Assembly (NCBI GenBank): GCA_012934845.2 | Contig: WNNJ02003839.1 | Location: forward strand, 1 to 64,000 | Direction of reading: 5' to 3' | Source: Pomphorhynchus laevis | Lineage: Eukaryota; Acanthocephala; Palaeacanthocephala; Echinorhynchida; Pomphorhynchidae | Length of the DNA: 64,000 bases | Part shown: piece after piece, positions 49,201 through 57,829 of the stretch | How the letters are laid out: each line of letters opens with the position of its first letter | Numbering within the stretch: the first letter of the stretch is position 1 | Notes under the pieces: generated by a model | What the model saw: the letters and a program-made list of their open reading frames with translations, nothing else | Databases searched by the model: none | What the model was told of the DNA's origin: nothing | Made by a program: the position numbers and the translations under genes

Positions 49201-52200
49201 ACGCTTAATGAGTGTTTAAAGCTCGAAAAGCAGAACTACCCTTAATCTGAATCATCAGAGGTAATTTAGCATAAGCTCTGTGCATAGCAGTGCATATTGC
49301 GGTTTAACCATGCATCATGCACTAAATTTCTTTTAATAGAAATGCTGTTTTACAGGGACACTTTAAAGTGTACAAATATATAAAATATAATTTGTTGTTA
49401 CACTTGCCCTGGGACACACTATGGTGTACTGGTAAATAAATCACTATGTTTTCCTCGTGAAGAGGCATAAACACCAGGCAGCATTCTATATATCCTCATC
49501 AGACTAAGGAATAGAACCGAATTATTCTTGCATTATTCAAAGTCGCTACGTATGCTCAGTCATTCTATGTGTGACGACAAACTTCACAACGGTATACGCG
49601 TTTCGCTCTAACGGAGCTCATCAGTACCGTGACTTCTATAATCATCTATAGGCACCTTAACACACGCTTAAACAATGTTTAAAGCTCGAAAAACAGAACT
49701 ACCCTTAATCTGAATCATCAGATGAAATTTAACATAAGCTCTGTGCATGGCAGTGCGTATTGCAGTTTAACCATGCATCAAGCACTAAATATATAACAGG
49801 GACACTTTGAAGTGTCCCTGTTATATATTTGCACACTTTAAAGTGTCCCTGTTAAACAGCATTTCTATTAAAAAGAATTTAGTGCCTGATGCATGGTTAA
49901 AGTGATATATATTTATATGTATAATATTATATAATAATAACTTGCTAAAATAACTTGTTCTCACTAGTTTCAATTAATACACGTGATATCAAATTGCAGG
50001 TTACGTTGCGGAGGTTACCGTTTCTCCAGGAAATGAGTGATATAATTCAGTTGCCGAAGGTTTGTCGAAATATCTATATCTTAAGGTATATTGTTTCTCT
50101 ATGATTAGCAAATCGAAGATTTAACCAATGTCGCTCAGGGACATTCTGATCCGATATTAAGTACGCTAATATCTCAGTATCAAAGCATTGGTATGCTGAT
50201 CAGAGAGTTTTTTGATTTATTAACATAGCGTCGTTTAGATGAAGGAGTTCACCTAACAAAATTGCTTTTTTCCACAGCTGGGCTTTTTCTGCCAGCATGG
50301 ATGGATCATCGAAATTGTATTTTCAATAGAGATCTAGCAGGTATTTGTTAAAACGTCTTGCATCTAACAAATTTAATTTTCGTCATCAATTATGTGAATT
50401 TATAGAATTTACATAAATTTCATATTAATGTAACGTTTTAAAATTCAAAATTGGCAATGCCTAAAAATCATTACTAATTGGTAATGTCTATAAGCCTATT
50501 ATACCATTATCCTCTCATTAATTATCATTGTTTAAATTAGCTAAAGTCACCAAGATGTCTTTGTTATATGATAGAACATAAGTGTGACGTATTGCTGACC
50601 GACTTCCCTGTTTAACAGTGTATCTATTATCACGTGGCGGTACCATGAACATACGCGTAGCTGCAAACGTGGTAGCACCACAACAGAAAGTGGCATTCCG
50701 GTATAATATAATATAATTATATTATAAATAATATAATTAAATAATATATTAAAGTATAATATAATTATATTATATTATACTATAATATAATATAGTATAA
50801 TAAATGTTATATTATACTATAAAAAAGCAAGTTTTTTTAATGAGGCAAATAAACATACTGTTTGCTTACAACCCCAGAAATGCAATACAGATTAAAAACA
50901 CTAGTCATTCGTTTAGAAACATAGAACGTAGTTCTTTTTGAAAAAGGGAGTAAGGATGAAGATCTCAGGTGATCAGGTAGGGAATTCCTTAGTAGAGGAG
51001 CAGCGATATGTAGAGATCGGCGGCCGAGGTTGGTTGAGTGAATAGGTACGTGTAGCAGAAGAGAATAACAGGAACGTAGGTGAGTAGAAAGATAGCGAGA
51101 TTCACTTAGAGTTGGCAGATAGAGATAAGAAGGATAATTACAATGGAGAAGACGATAAGTTAGACAAAGCAGACGAAAACGAACGTGATGTTCAATACTT
51201 AGCCATCCAAGTTTTGATAAATAGGAGGATATATGATCGTATTTACGAAGTCGAAAGAGGATGCGCACATCAGTGTTAATGAGGCGCTGAAGATGTTTAA
51301 AGGATGACTGTGAAGAAAATACGAGAAGACTAAGACAGTAATCAATATGATGATAAAGAAGGAAAAGATAATAGATTCGCATGAACTAAAATCTAGAGAA
51401 TTTCTGATGAGATGAATATCACGTAGAATAATATTTAAAGACCTAGTTTTATCACGAATGAAGATATCAAGATGCAGGTTATTGTCGATGTGAACACCTA
51501 GAAATACTAGTTTATCTACAGCAGGAATAATTGTGCTATGAAGATACAGAGAATAAGGAGATACATGAAAGAAAAGTCTAAAACCCATAACACATTAGAT
51601 TTGCTAGGATTGAGAGACATGCACAAAGAAATTATATGTGCTGATAGAGCACGAAGACAATTTAACGATGATATAAAAAGTTGTCTTAGGGAGTAAGGAG
51701 ACGAGTGAGAATAAGGAAGTATATCATCAGCATACTGCATTACTCTGAAGCAGAATTTATTAGTTATAAAATATAAATCTTCAAGAAACGTAAAGAGAAT
51801 AGGGCCAAGTACTTCACCTTGAGGTACACCACAATAGAAAAGCAAAGGAGAACACATTAATTAGAATGGACGGAAAATGATCGATCGGAGAGATACGAAG
51901 AGAACCACGCCAATGCAGATGAAGAGAAGCCATTATTATAGCGAAGACGGGATAGAAGGATTTTGTGATCGATAATGTCGAATGCAAATGAAAGATCGAG
52001 CGATATTACCACACTACAAAGTCATTTGTCACAAACGGAGAGCAGATCAGAAAATACTTTATGACATGTTAGTTCTATGGAATGATTGGAGGGGAAGGCA
52101 GATTGAAAATAAGAGTAGAGCTGTGATTAAGGAGATAATTGTTGATCTGATCGAAGACAATGTGTTCGAGAATTTTAGATAAGGTTGGTAGAATTGATAT

Positions 52201-55200
52201 TGGGTGATAAGATAAAGAAAGAGAAAGGTCAAGAGAGGCATGTTGACCTTTGAATAGGCATCTTTCCTATTGAAAGAATATAAAATATTCCATTCCGGAT
52301 GGATGAGTTAAAGAGGCTGGTAAGGAAATGTGAGATGTTAGTGGTAAATAATTTGAGAATTCGAGTAGGGATGGGATCGCCAGGAGAGGACTTACAGGAT
52401 GACGAAATAAGAAGGCAAGATACATCATCTTCAGATACCGCATGTAGTTAAAATAGAGAATTTAGAAATTTCTATTTAGTTCGAGAGTTTGCAGTGAAAG
52501 CTAGTTTGTTTCGCCAAAAACTATGTATCTTAGAACGCAGAAGTTAAGTGCTGAAGATAATATGAGATAAATGTGATAAGTTCAGAAAGAACAACGCAGG
52601 AGGCATTTTGAAGTCACACACTCAGAGTCGAATCATGTTGCACGATAGGGATTGAGAAAAAGTTTTAAGGGGAATAATTTCATCGATGATAGTGCGAAAT
52701 ACATTGTTATTGAGTGTACATAAGTAATTAGAGGATTAATAGATATAAGAAGGATACATTAATGGATAGATGTTGATATGAAAGCAAAAAGAAATATCGA
52801 GTAATTTCCAAGGACGACACGAGATAATTTTTACAGGAACATTGATTTTTAACAAAGGGGGAGAACAGGTAACAATGAATTGGTCAGATAGTGCAGGATC
52901 ATATATACACAATTAATAAGACAAGGCAAGCCGCGAAGGAAGGGCAATAATATCGAGGGTATCGCCAAGAATATGAGCAGCAAAAGAATAACGAGGGGAC
53001 ATGATTTGCAAATCATGATCATTAAATCTAGAAATCGCCTTTAGGGTATTGGAATCACAAGGACGGTCTAAACGAACATTTATATCCCCTAATACAACGC
53101 ACGATAAACCGGAGAGGAAGGTGAAAGAAGGTCAGTTTGACAGTTCACAGAAAAAGTGTCTAGCGGATGACATGATCCAGTCAATAGAATAAGTAGATAT
53201 TGAGAAATAGAGAGTCGGCTTTTACACGGAAATGAAGCAGTTCGAAAGTAAGATGATTAAACGACAACGATAACGATTGCAACGAAGACCAATGGATAGA
53301 GAAAGCTATAAGACCACCATGATTAATTGATCTATTTGAACTGAAGCATAGTTGACGAGCCTTGTCAACACAGAGAAGTTTAAAGAACGGATGCGTTTAA
53401 TAGAGTAATCATTCTGATCAACGTGCAAAGATTCGGTTAAACACAAAACACCCAAAGATTAATATAGTTATTTATATTTAATAAATTATAATTAATACTA
53501 TATTATAGTGTAATATTAAAATATGGTTTTGCTATTTTTATTTAATATAATATATTATAATTAATATTATATCATAATGAAATATTATAAAATAAAATAT
53601 CGCTATTATATTATGATATAATAGCGATATTTTATTTATGATATAATATAACTTATATTATGACTTTTATTATGATATAATATAACTTATAATATTACTT
53701 TTTGTTTTTACTCACAATATAATTTATTCATTTTTTCATTAAATTTTATTTATCTCAGTTCTTCTGAATTATTAAATCTCATTTAAAATCTATTTTTGTT
53801 TTTACTTATAATATAATTTATTCATTTTTTCATTAAATTTTATTTATCTCAGTTCTTCTGAATTATGAACCTATACAGTTAAATACGATACCGCATTATA
53901 ATACGGTATACAAATCAAAGACGAGATACAACTATGACGCTTACTTCAGAATTTAAATTCGTTTATTCTTAAGGAAATTATGGCACATAGAATTATATGC
54001 AAGTTATCGAATTTTAAGCATTAAATTTGCGACTTTTATACTACGCACCGATCATATTTATGTATAGCTTACATTGTTGTTTTAGGCCACAGTGAAAATA
54101 TCCATTGCATTTCAAAAGCGATTGATTCCTTATCAAAATCCTTAAACTATCCAACATGTCAAAAATTTCAACATATTTTTCTCCGTGTAAGTTATTTTCA
54201 AATACTGATTTTTAAGTAAGATCGTATTTAAAAAGAATTAATTATAAATTTAAATATTTTAAGTAATTTCGTTATAATCAAGTTTAGTTTAAGCTTTAGT
54301 TATCATTATATTTAAATTAATTCTTTAAATTAATGATTAAATTAATAATTCATTAAATTAAAGCAAATTTATGATTTATCAATATTTATCAATATTTATC
54401 AATATTGTGAATAATTGCATAAATGTAACCGTATTTATAAGTAAAATAAATTAATGTAATAAATAAAGATACTGATATTATTGATATTATAATATTATTT
54501 ATTATTCTTTAATTATTAATTATTTACTATTTAACTTATAAATTAATTTAACTTGTAAGCTGAATTCGTTTTGTCAATCAATGAAAAGTGATTTTCCAGA
54601 AGAAATGTTTCGATCCACATTAAACTACCTTATGTATAAAGTTATTTATGTGATACCAAACTAATAATTAATTTTATATTTTTTGTAATTCGTTAATTAG
54701 AAATATCAATAAACTTCATAAACCGTAGTAAACGTCATAAATAATTCTATTTTACTATTTGTGCATAGGTTCTTTGCTTCGCAACCATCCATTATCCTTT
54801 CAGAAATTCATCTGTGTTTTACAGCGCACTAATTTTACTTGATAAGGTTTGTAGAATGCTTCGTTCCTGTTATTATGCAAATAGCAACTGTAAATCTTTA
54901 TAATAATTAGTAATATTTGAAAATATTAGAGAAAATAAAATATTACAAAAAATAATATTTTAATATCTAATATATTAGATAATTTGTATAATATTTTATT
55001 GTAATATATAGTATAATAAATATATAACGAGTTCAATTAATATCTATGTAAAATTAAAAAATCCGTCGTTATATTGCGGACACGAAAATAAGCCAAATCA
55101 ATTCACATTACCAAATCGATGTTCATATTTCTCGTTTGAAGAAAATCTGCGCTAAGATCTACGATTAAGAATATGGAATTTGAAATGCCAAATTCATGAA

Positions 55201-56180
55201 TCACGAATTATTTTTTAAGTTTATCAATCTATAAATAATATGAAGCATTATAAATAAATCCTAAATGATTAATTTACGAATTATAAAATTTATAAATTTA
55301 TGTACGTTCAAAAATTAACGTCTTGTATTAAATCATTTATAAATGGTTCATTTATAGAATAATAATCATTTGTAGAATTTTGCCAAATTTGTATGTTCTA
55401 AATATTGGCATTAATAAACGTTTTTAAAATAATTTATAATTTAAATATTCTTTTTATATATTTATATATTTCGCTTAATAATTAAAATTTACATTTAACG
55501 ATTGATGCTTGATAACTACCAATGTAATTAAATAAACAATATTTACTTAACAATTTGGATTTAAGTTCAGTTTTTGTATAAAATAGCACTTTGTAGCAAA
55601 TTGAGAAAGTTAATTTATAAAAAAGATACAGTGAAATCCTATCAAAATTTTTAGTTATCTTCGTTTAACTCCGCATAAAGATCTTTACATTAAATAAAAC
55701 TAAATTAAATATATATTTTAATTATTTATTAATTAATAAATTGCTGACATTATTGCTGACATTATAAATAATTAATAATAAATTGATTAATCAAATAAAT
55801 TTTTATTTGAAAATAATAAACTAAATGTTATTTTTTATTTCCTTTAATGTTTTCTCTAAAATCGTTAAATGCAGATTTTTTATTAAATTGTTAATGAACT
55901 CTGAAGAAAGATCGTGTCGAGCCATATCATTAATTAATAGAATATTAATTAGTAAATAATAATATGAATTCATAAATAATTAAGATTAAAATCTATGGAG
56001 TTTTGCTGTGACATTTGTATTGCAGTTTTTACCTGTTTTTATTGCAGTTTTATTTGCTTGAAATTTACAATTTAGCTTGTCGAGGAATGCACTTACTTGA
56101 AACATGGTATGTTAGAACCGATGGTACCACGAGGACTAATATCTACAGCGTTTTTGCACTTTGAGAATGAACACATTTAA
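23797..56180 (+). CDS. NCKAP1: NCKAP1/Hem/GEX-3 homologue, at least 30 exons
   Basis: Scaffold subunit of the WAVE/SCAR complex, which with Sra1/CYFIP, Abi and HSPC300 relays Rac signals to Arp2/3-driven actin assembly at the cell cortex. The full gene spans 32 kb. I placed 30 exons, about 1,037 codons, in the family's order from a start like the human one ([20 protein letters not shown] against the family's QQKLAEKLTILNDRGVGML) to a C terminus at 56,180; human NCKAP1 has about 1,128 residues. Intron phases match at nearly every junction. Short introns are 45-60 nt; long ones hold transposons. About 60 codons expected between 27.7 and 32.9 kb were not found. Exon positions are in the cluster entries that follow. 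The start is the first ATG of the family-matching frame. The protein is fast-evolving but keeps motifs such as KFPAVD and CPEE. Confidence 0.9.
25266..27515 (+). other. Hem intron 5, AT-rich, no recognised element
   Basis: 2.25 kb of very AT-rich sequence. No open frame above 60 codons and no recognisable repeat family beyond poly-A/T and TTTATA-type tracts. Confidence 0.5.
27516..27727 (+). CDS. NCKAP1: Hem exons 6-7
   Basis: Exon 6, 27,516-27,606, completes the split AGG codon of exon 5 and reads [18 protein letters not shown], matching the family's YPRLGQMIVDYENPLKKM. Exon 7 starts at 27,653 after a 46-nt intron with [17 protein letters not shown], matching the SDALISLQ segment. Its 3' end is uncertain: a GC donor at 27,728 or a GT donor at 27,735. 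After this, about 60 codons of the family (the CEYLSLD ... LFRDE region) are not located. Confidence 0.8.
29607..29847. mobile_element. Foldback/MITE-like element with about 85-bp inverted ends
   Basis: Left arm AAAATGGTGTTGCTTGTTAG ... and right arm ending CTAACAAGCAATACCATTTT are reverse complements over roughly 85 bp with a few mismatches, separated by a loop of about 70 bp. No protein is coded. A non-autonomous DNA transposon or foldback element is the simplest reading. It lies next to the hammerhead-bearing repeat at 29,855. Confidence 0.75.
29855..30705 (-). mobile_element. Hammerhead-bearing dispersed repeat, copy at 29.9 kb
   Basis: A non-coding repeat of about 850 bp in a Hem intron, nearly identical to 47,830-48,694. 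It holds a hammerhead ribozyme on the minus strand at its left end, then blocks such as AACACACGCTTAAACAGTG and GTGCATGGCAGTGCGTATTG, one arm of an inverted repeat, and a 3' block with CCCAACAGTGTTGTGGCCAC. Hammerhead ribozymes of this minimal form are known from retrozymes and from terminal repeats of Penelope-like retroelements; no Penelope RT is visible here. Confidence 0.75.
29862..29925 (-). ncRNA. Hammerhead ribozyme, minimal type I (29.9 kb copy)
   Basis: Minus-strand reading: stem I strand ...ACGGTA, core CTGATGA (29,913-29,907), stem II GCTC-CGTTA-GAGC, core GAAA (29,893-29,890), very short stem III CGCGT, cleavage site after GTC (29,884), then TACAGTTGTGG as the other stem I strand. 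All invariant core bases are present. Stem I has one mismatch. The short stem III is typical of retrozyme and Penelope hammerheads, which may work as dimers. Confidence 0.82.
30706..32924 (+). other. Hem intron stretch with a weak repeat pair
   Basis: No gene recognised. 31,930-32,030 and 32,607-32,715 share GACGAGAATCCATATTTCCGAT-type and GGTCGCGCCC/GGTCGGGACC-type segments, a diverged direct repeat. The missing Hem exon or exons should lie between 27.73 kb and 32.92 kb but I could not place them with confidence. Confidence 0.35.
32925..34752 (+). CDS. NCKAP1: Hem exons 8-11
   Basis: Exons 32,925-32,984, 33,030-33,270, 33,384-33,488 and 34,671-34,752. Exon 9 reads [18 protein letters not shown] and [14 protein letters not shown], matching RRKFLRSALKELATVLSD and RDEIIWLLRHADN of the family. 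Exon 10 reads [18 protein letters not shown] (family: QRYYVQYLSGFDAVVLNEL). Exon 11 reads [19 protein letters not shown] (family: DESIIMSSFVNTMTSL). The intron between exons 8 and 9 is only 45 nt and is in frame. The exon 9 end could instead be 33,266 (better donor, wrong phase); 33,270 keeps the frame. Confidence 0.85.
33785..34262. repeat. AT-rich minisatellite, 64-bp unit with 43-bp variants
   Basis: About eight tandem copies of a unit containing AAAGTCAAGTGTACTAATTT, TATTGGACTTATAGTTTTAC and TTATTGGACTTGAAG. Some copies lack the middle third and are about 43 bp. It lies in the Hem intron between exons 10 and 11, close to the left exon. Confidence 0.9.
34852..35240. mobile_element. MITE-like foldback element plus duplicated left arm
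   Basis: 35,060-35,240 is a palindromic element: the left arm (GGAGCTGGATCAAACAAAGA ... ATATTTCGCTAACTTCGG, GATGCTAAC-type) mirrors the right arm, which ends TTTGATCCAGCTCGAATAAT. The flank and left arm occur twice as a direct repeat, 34,852-34,975 and 35,000-35,100. A second member of the family is at 45,803-45,958. No coding. Confidence 0.7.
36566..37246 (+). CDS. NCKAP1: Hem exons 12-15
   Basis: Exons 36,566-36,630, 36,678-36,823, 36,877-37,009 and 37,068-37,246 (last end tentative). They read [13 protein letters not shown] (family: FRGMRLDWFRLQ), [20 protein letters not shown] (family: NTIIFHTKMVDSLVEMLVE), [20 protein letters not shown] (family: [20 protein letters not shown]) with LCPEE at the exon 14 end, and [19 protein letters not shown] (family: SLSLCNMFLDEMAKQ). 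Introns are 47, 53 and 58 nt. Confidence 0.9.
38481..39524 (+). CDS. NCKAP1: Hem exons 16-21
   Basis: Exons 38,481-38,526 (or to 38,502), 38,563-38,633, 38,679-38,810, 38,856-38,983, 39,033-39,135 and 39,388-39,524. They include [18 protein letters not shown] across the exon 17/18 join (family: NLDKLHTALSELCFSI), [15 protein letters not shown] (family: PREYLTSHLEIRFTK), [12 protein letters not shown] (family: PTITSLYTNWY) and [13 protein letters not shown] (family: LTFNAEEYSD). The first intron is 36 or 60 nt depending on the donor; the others are 45, 45, 49 and 252 nt. The 45-nt intron at 38,811-38,855 keeps the frame open, so naive ORF calling would translate through it. Confidence 0.9.
39932..40144 (+). 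pseudogene. N-terminal zinc-finger segment of the RLE-type LINE
   Basis: 70 residues with [20 protein letters not shown], a C2H2-like finger (two Cys, then His and a later Cys or His). R2-group elements have N-terminal DNA-binding zinc fingers, so the position fits. The rest of the N-terminal domain follows in other frames (40,258-40,506 and 40,503-40,841). Confidence 0.55.
40814..41617 (+). pseudogene. Reverse transcriptase of the RLE-type LINE
   Basis: 267 residues with RT blocks [37 protein letters not shown] (first catalytic Asp), [19 protein letters not shown] and [12 protein letters not shown] (catalytic DD). GDPLGP in place of the PQGSxLGP of APE-type LINEs supports a separate lineage from families A-C. 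Upstream coding ([14 protein letters not shown]) is in another frame. Confidence 0.8.
42315..43097 (+). pseudogene. CCHC knuckle and restriction-like endonuclease of the RLE-type LINE
   Basis: 260 residues. [18 protein letters not shown] is the C-x2-C-x8-H-x4-C knuckle of this group, followed by RHDGIRD. ERPADI and, after a gap, AVDFAVT fit the PD-(D/E)xK-like active-site pattern of the restriction-like endonuclease that nicks the target site. A Ser-rich C-terminal tail continues to 43,097. Confidence 0.72.
43545..44600. repeat. Tandem repeat, about 605-bp unit, roughly 1.7 copies
   Basis: CAACAGCAGTACGCTACATT occurs at about 43,583 and again at about 44,188, each followed by matching sequence with TACCTACGTTTC, CACTTGACTCGTCT/CACATGACTCGTCT and AAATCAGCG. 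Sub-blocks such as TTTTAAATTAAATCAGCG repeat within the unit. No coding is seen. Parts look like decayed hammerhead motifs on the minus strand (see findings). Confidence 0.65.
45085..47608 (+). CDS. NCKAP1: Hem exons 22-24
   Basis: Exons 45,085-45,182, 45,234-45,330 and 47,502-47,608. They read [19 protein letters not shown] (family: SLSELLGPYGMKFLSESLM), [19 protein letters not shown] (family: VVENVDVLTQMRTSFDKPD) and [19 protein letters not shown] (family: SVLKRMTIIGVILSFRSLA). Phases agree throughout. The 5.56-kb intron before exon 22 contains a whole LINE (39,890-43,440) and a tandem repeat. Confidence 0.92.
45803..45958. mobile_element. MITE-like foldback element, second copy
   Basis: Arms ATAATCATTAAAGCTGAATC ... 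ATATTTCGCTAACTTAGCAT and the reverse complement ending GATTCAGCTCCAATAATTAT, about 70 bp each with a tiny loop. Same family as 35,060-35,240. In a Hem intron. Confidence 0.7.
45967..47440 (+). other. Hem intron 23 remainder, AT-rich
   Basis: Very AT-rich, rich in AATATTATAATATT-type palindromic tracts. No gene and no clear transposon found. Confidence 0.45.
47850..47925 (-). ncRNA. Hammerhead ribozyme relic (47.9 kb copy)
   Basis: Same fold as the other copies: stem II GCTC-CATTA-GAGC, GAAA, GCGTA and a matched stem I (ACGGTA with TACCGT). The core reads CTAATGA (47,900-47,894) in place of CTGATGA. The changed base is the invariant G, so this copy should be inactive. Confidence 0.7.
49115..49175 (-). 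ncRNA. Hammerhead ribozyme (49.1 kb copy)
   Basis: Core CTGATGA (49,161-49,155), stem II GCTC-CGTAA-GAGC, GAAA (49,141-49,138), short stem III AGCGT, then A as the cleavage base and TACAGTTGTTG as the second stem I strand. All catalytic core bases are present; stem III is weaker than in the other copies. Confidence 0.75.
49580..49640 (-). ncRNA. Hammerhead ribozyme, best-paired copy (49.6 kb)
   Basis: Core CTGATGA (49,624-49,618), stem II GCTC-CGTTA-GAGC, GAAA (49,604-49,601), CGCGTA and stem I with ACGGTA fully paired to TACCGT. It has no core defects and no stem I mismatch, so it is the copy most likely to cleave. Confidence 0.82.
50000..50340 (+). CDS. NCKAP1: Hem exons 25-27
   Basis: Exons 50,000-50,059, 50,109-50,190 and 50,239-50,340, with introns of 49 and 48 nt. 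They read [20 protein letters not shown] (family: LSYHIPFLVSSIEDF), [19 protein letters not shown] (family: IEDFKDHIPRETDMKVAMN) and [20 protein letters not shown] (family: [20 protein letters not shown]). An in-frame TAG at 50,226-50,228 falls inside the 48-nt intron, so it is not a defect. Confidence 0.9.
50830..53460 (-). mobile_element. Decayed L2/CR1-like LINE (family A relative), 5'-truncated
   Basis: Minus-strand LINE in the 3.7-kb Hem intron 27. It starts within the endonuclease ([16 protein letters not shown] near 53,430; [10 protein letters not shown] near 52,890), passes through RT scraps ([13 protein letters not shown] and [11 protein letters not shown] at 51,516-51,857; [11 protein letters not shown] at about 51,500) to a C-terminal frame 50,837-51,382 ([32 protein letters not shown]). 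Many frameshifts and stops make it clearly older than family A copies 1 and 2. Confidence 0.8.
50851..50863 (-). other. 3'-terminal RNA hairpin of the decayed family-A-like LINE
   Basis: Minus strand AAACA-GTA-TGTTT between GTAAGC and ATTTGCCTCATTAAAA. Same place and flanks as in families A and C but a different paired sequence. Confidence 0.65.
53597..53634. repeat. Perfect 16-bp inverted repeat
   Basis: AAATATCGCTATTATA and its exact reverse complement, separated by about 6 nt. It lies in AT-rich intron sequence; no neighbouring gene uses it in an obvious way. Confidence 0.6.
53698..53868 (+). repeat. Direct duplication, about 75 bp, two copies
   Basis: TATAATTTATTCATTTTTTC and the following ATTAAATTTTATTTATCTCA and GTTCTTCTGAATTAT occur at 53,698-53,775 and 53,793-53,868 almost unchanged. 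Probably a recent local duplication. Confidence 0.8.
54086..56180 (+). CDS. NCKAP1: Hem exons 28-30 (C terminus)
   Basis: Exons 54,086-54,186, 54,769-54,846 and 56,076-56,180. They read [20 protein letters not shown] (family: [20 protein letters not shown]), [16 protein letters not shown] (family: TRNRESVYLLLDMI) and [20 protein letters not shown] (family: MDLLESCFPYVLLRNAYHA) ending in TAA at 56,178-56,180. The protein stops about ten residues earlier than human NCKAP1, whose last residues are poorly conserved. No AATAAA signal is obvious in the 100 bp after the stop. Confidence 0.9.
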
Positions 56181-56449
56181 TCTTTGTTTCTTCTGTTTTA
56201 TTGTATTATTTTGAATAGTACTCTCTCTCTATATATTACGCCTTTAATCCGTTGCAGATTCACTGACATAAATGAACGTGATTGCTTATTTATTTAAGCT
56301 TAATTTGAAAACGTGAATATACACTGTTTCGCTAAGTATCATTTTTTTACCTTCGATAGCACTCATTTATAATACGAAACTCTAATAATTGATAGTTTGA
56401 CGATAGCATCATTGCATCAATAGTCGCTAATGTAATTTTCTAACACATT

Positions 56450-56675
56450 ATGGACTGTCTGAAAATACCAGACATTGAGGAAGAGAGTTTACTAAATATG
56501 TTTGATAATGGAACTATCATATATAGAACAAAAATTTGTTCTGGCCATATTGCTCCATCAATACAAAACGCATCAAAGGTGTTGCTTTGTTTTGGTAAGG
56601 ATCTTTAAATAATTGACTAGACCTACAGGGGAATTACAACTTAGTCGGCAGCAAATATCGGTAGAAATTTTCTAA
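56450..56675 (+). CDS. Candidate small spliced gene downstream of Hem, unknown function
   Basis: From the ATG at 56,450 a frame reads MDCLKIPDIEEESLLNMFDN and on for 48 codons to a good donor (G|GTAAGG) at 56,594. An acceptor (ACCTACAG) at 56,628 gives a 34-nt intron and a second exon of 15 codons ending in TAA at 56,675, 63 residues in all. Unspliced, the frame stops after 53 residues. Its composition is protein-like and less AT-rich than the surroundings. I do not recognise it. It may be the first exon of a longer plus-strand gene. It starts 270 bp after the Hem stop on the same strand. Confidence 0.35.
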
Positions 56676-57829
56676 GCGTACAATAAAGTTATAATTTAAA
56701 TAATTAGTAGATTAACTTTATAGGTAATAACTTTATTAATAATAATTAATAATTAAAATAATTTTAATTTCGTATTCAAATACGAAATCTTTTTAGAATA
56801 AAATAATAATTATGATTAATAATAATTAATAATTAAAATAATTTTAATTTTAAATATTGATAAATTATTATTAATTTATTAAAGCAAAATTTAATAGTAT
56901 TCTGGTGGTAATTATATCAGCAAACTAATTTTAAAAATTTATTATTTCATTATAATATTTTATAATCTTTTACGATCTGTTGAATATTTTTTGATTTGGA
57001 TGATCTGATGAAATAAAGATTAGCGAATTCCATATTTCGCTAGATATTTCCAACACCTTCGGAGACAAAATCTTACGTGAAAAACTTTTGCTTATTACAC
57101 ACAATAAAATTCGTTCATTTCAATCCATATACGGATAAAACTTCAACAGATTTGAAGGAGAAAAGAGAACTAAAATTAATCATTCAGATTATCCTTTATT
57201 AATATTAAACATGAAATAAACGATCGTTATTAAAAATAGTTTGTCATATTTTGACACGAAATTTAACGAGAAGCTTCAAAACTTCCAGTTACGGATAAAA
57301 AGAGAAAAAATGGCATAGATATCGCATTGTATAAAAATCACACAATTGCTCGGACTCCATCGAATAAAGACAACATCTTCAAAATATTGCACATCTTTAT
57401 GATAATATTCTTACAGTCATTCTTTTGAATTGCCTTTGAATGCTAAATTTCTTCTTTATTATCGACATTCCCATATTTTGACTTTTCTATCATTTCCACC
57501 AGTCGCGACAAATTGGGCACTCTTATGCACAGCTATATTAAACATTTATATAGAATATAATGCGTATAATTTATTAAAAATCCATTAAAGATATATCCTG
57601 TATATTGATTGCAGTAGCTTTAATGGAATTAAGGGATATCTTATTTATTTAAAAATCGAAATTTAGCCAGCTACTGTCATTATGAGATAAAAGAACAATA
57701 TATATATATAGATAAAATAACCAACATATCTTTTACTTATTTAAAAATCAAACTATCATGATAGAATTTTTTATTAAAAATTTATCCCAATTGCTACTGC
57801 CTTCATATTTGAAGTTTTGAAAAATTAGA
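56676..57829. other. AT-rich stretch with no recognised gene
   Basis: No gene recognised. 57,010-57,075 contains ATTTCGCTAGATATTTCCAA, somewhat like the MITE core at 35.1 and 45.8 kb, but too short to call. Confidence 0.4.

Larger units (their letters stand above)
47660..49905 (-). mobile_element. Tandem array of the hammerhead-bearing repeat
   Basis: Four partial units in one Hem intron. The block beginning ATAGGCACCTTAACA recurs at about 47,932, 48,711, 49,184 and 49,648, so the spacing is about 780, 473 and 464 bp. Three units carry a hammerhead on the minus strand. An inverted repeat of about 150 bp (GTTACACCTGCCCTGGGACA and its complement) flanks the first unit. The right end has a long palindrome around AACAGGGACACTTTGAAGTG. 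No protein-coding frame. Tandem units of a few hundred bp with hammerheads fit retrozymes or Penelope-type terminal repeats. Confidence 0.75.

Noticed and set aside
50226-50228. In-frame TAG apparently inside a conserved Hem segment, suggesting a pseudogene or codon reassignment
   Set aside because: A 48-nt GT-AG intron at 50,191-50,238 removes it and joins exons 26 and 27 in the right phase.
50629-50699. Possible extra Hem exon between TTTAACAG and a GTATAATA donor
   Set aside because: Open in two frames, but the phases do not fit exons 27 and 28, which already join in phase and match the family without a gap.
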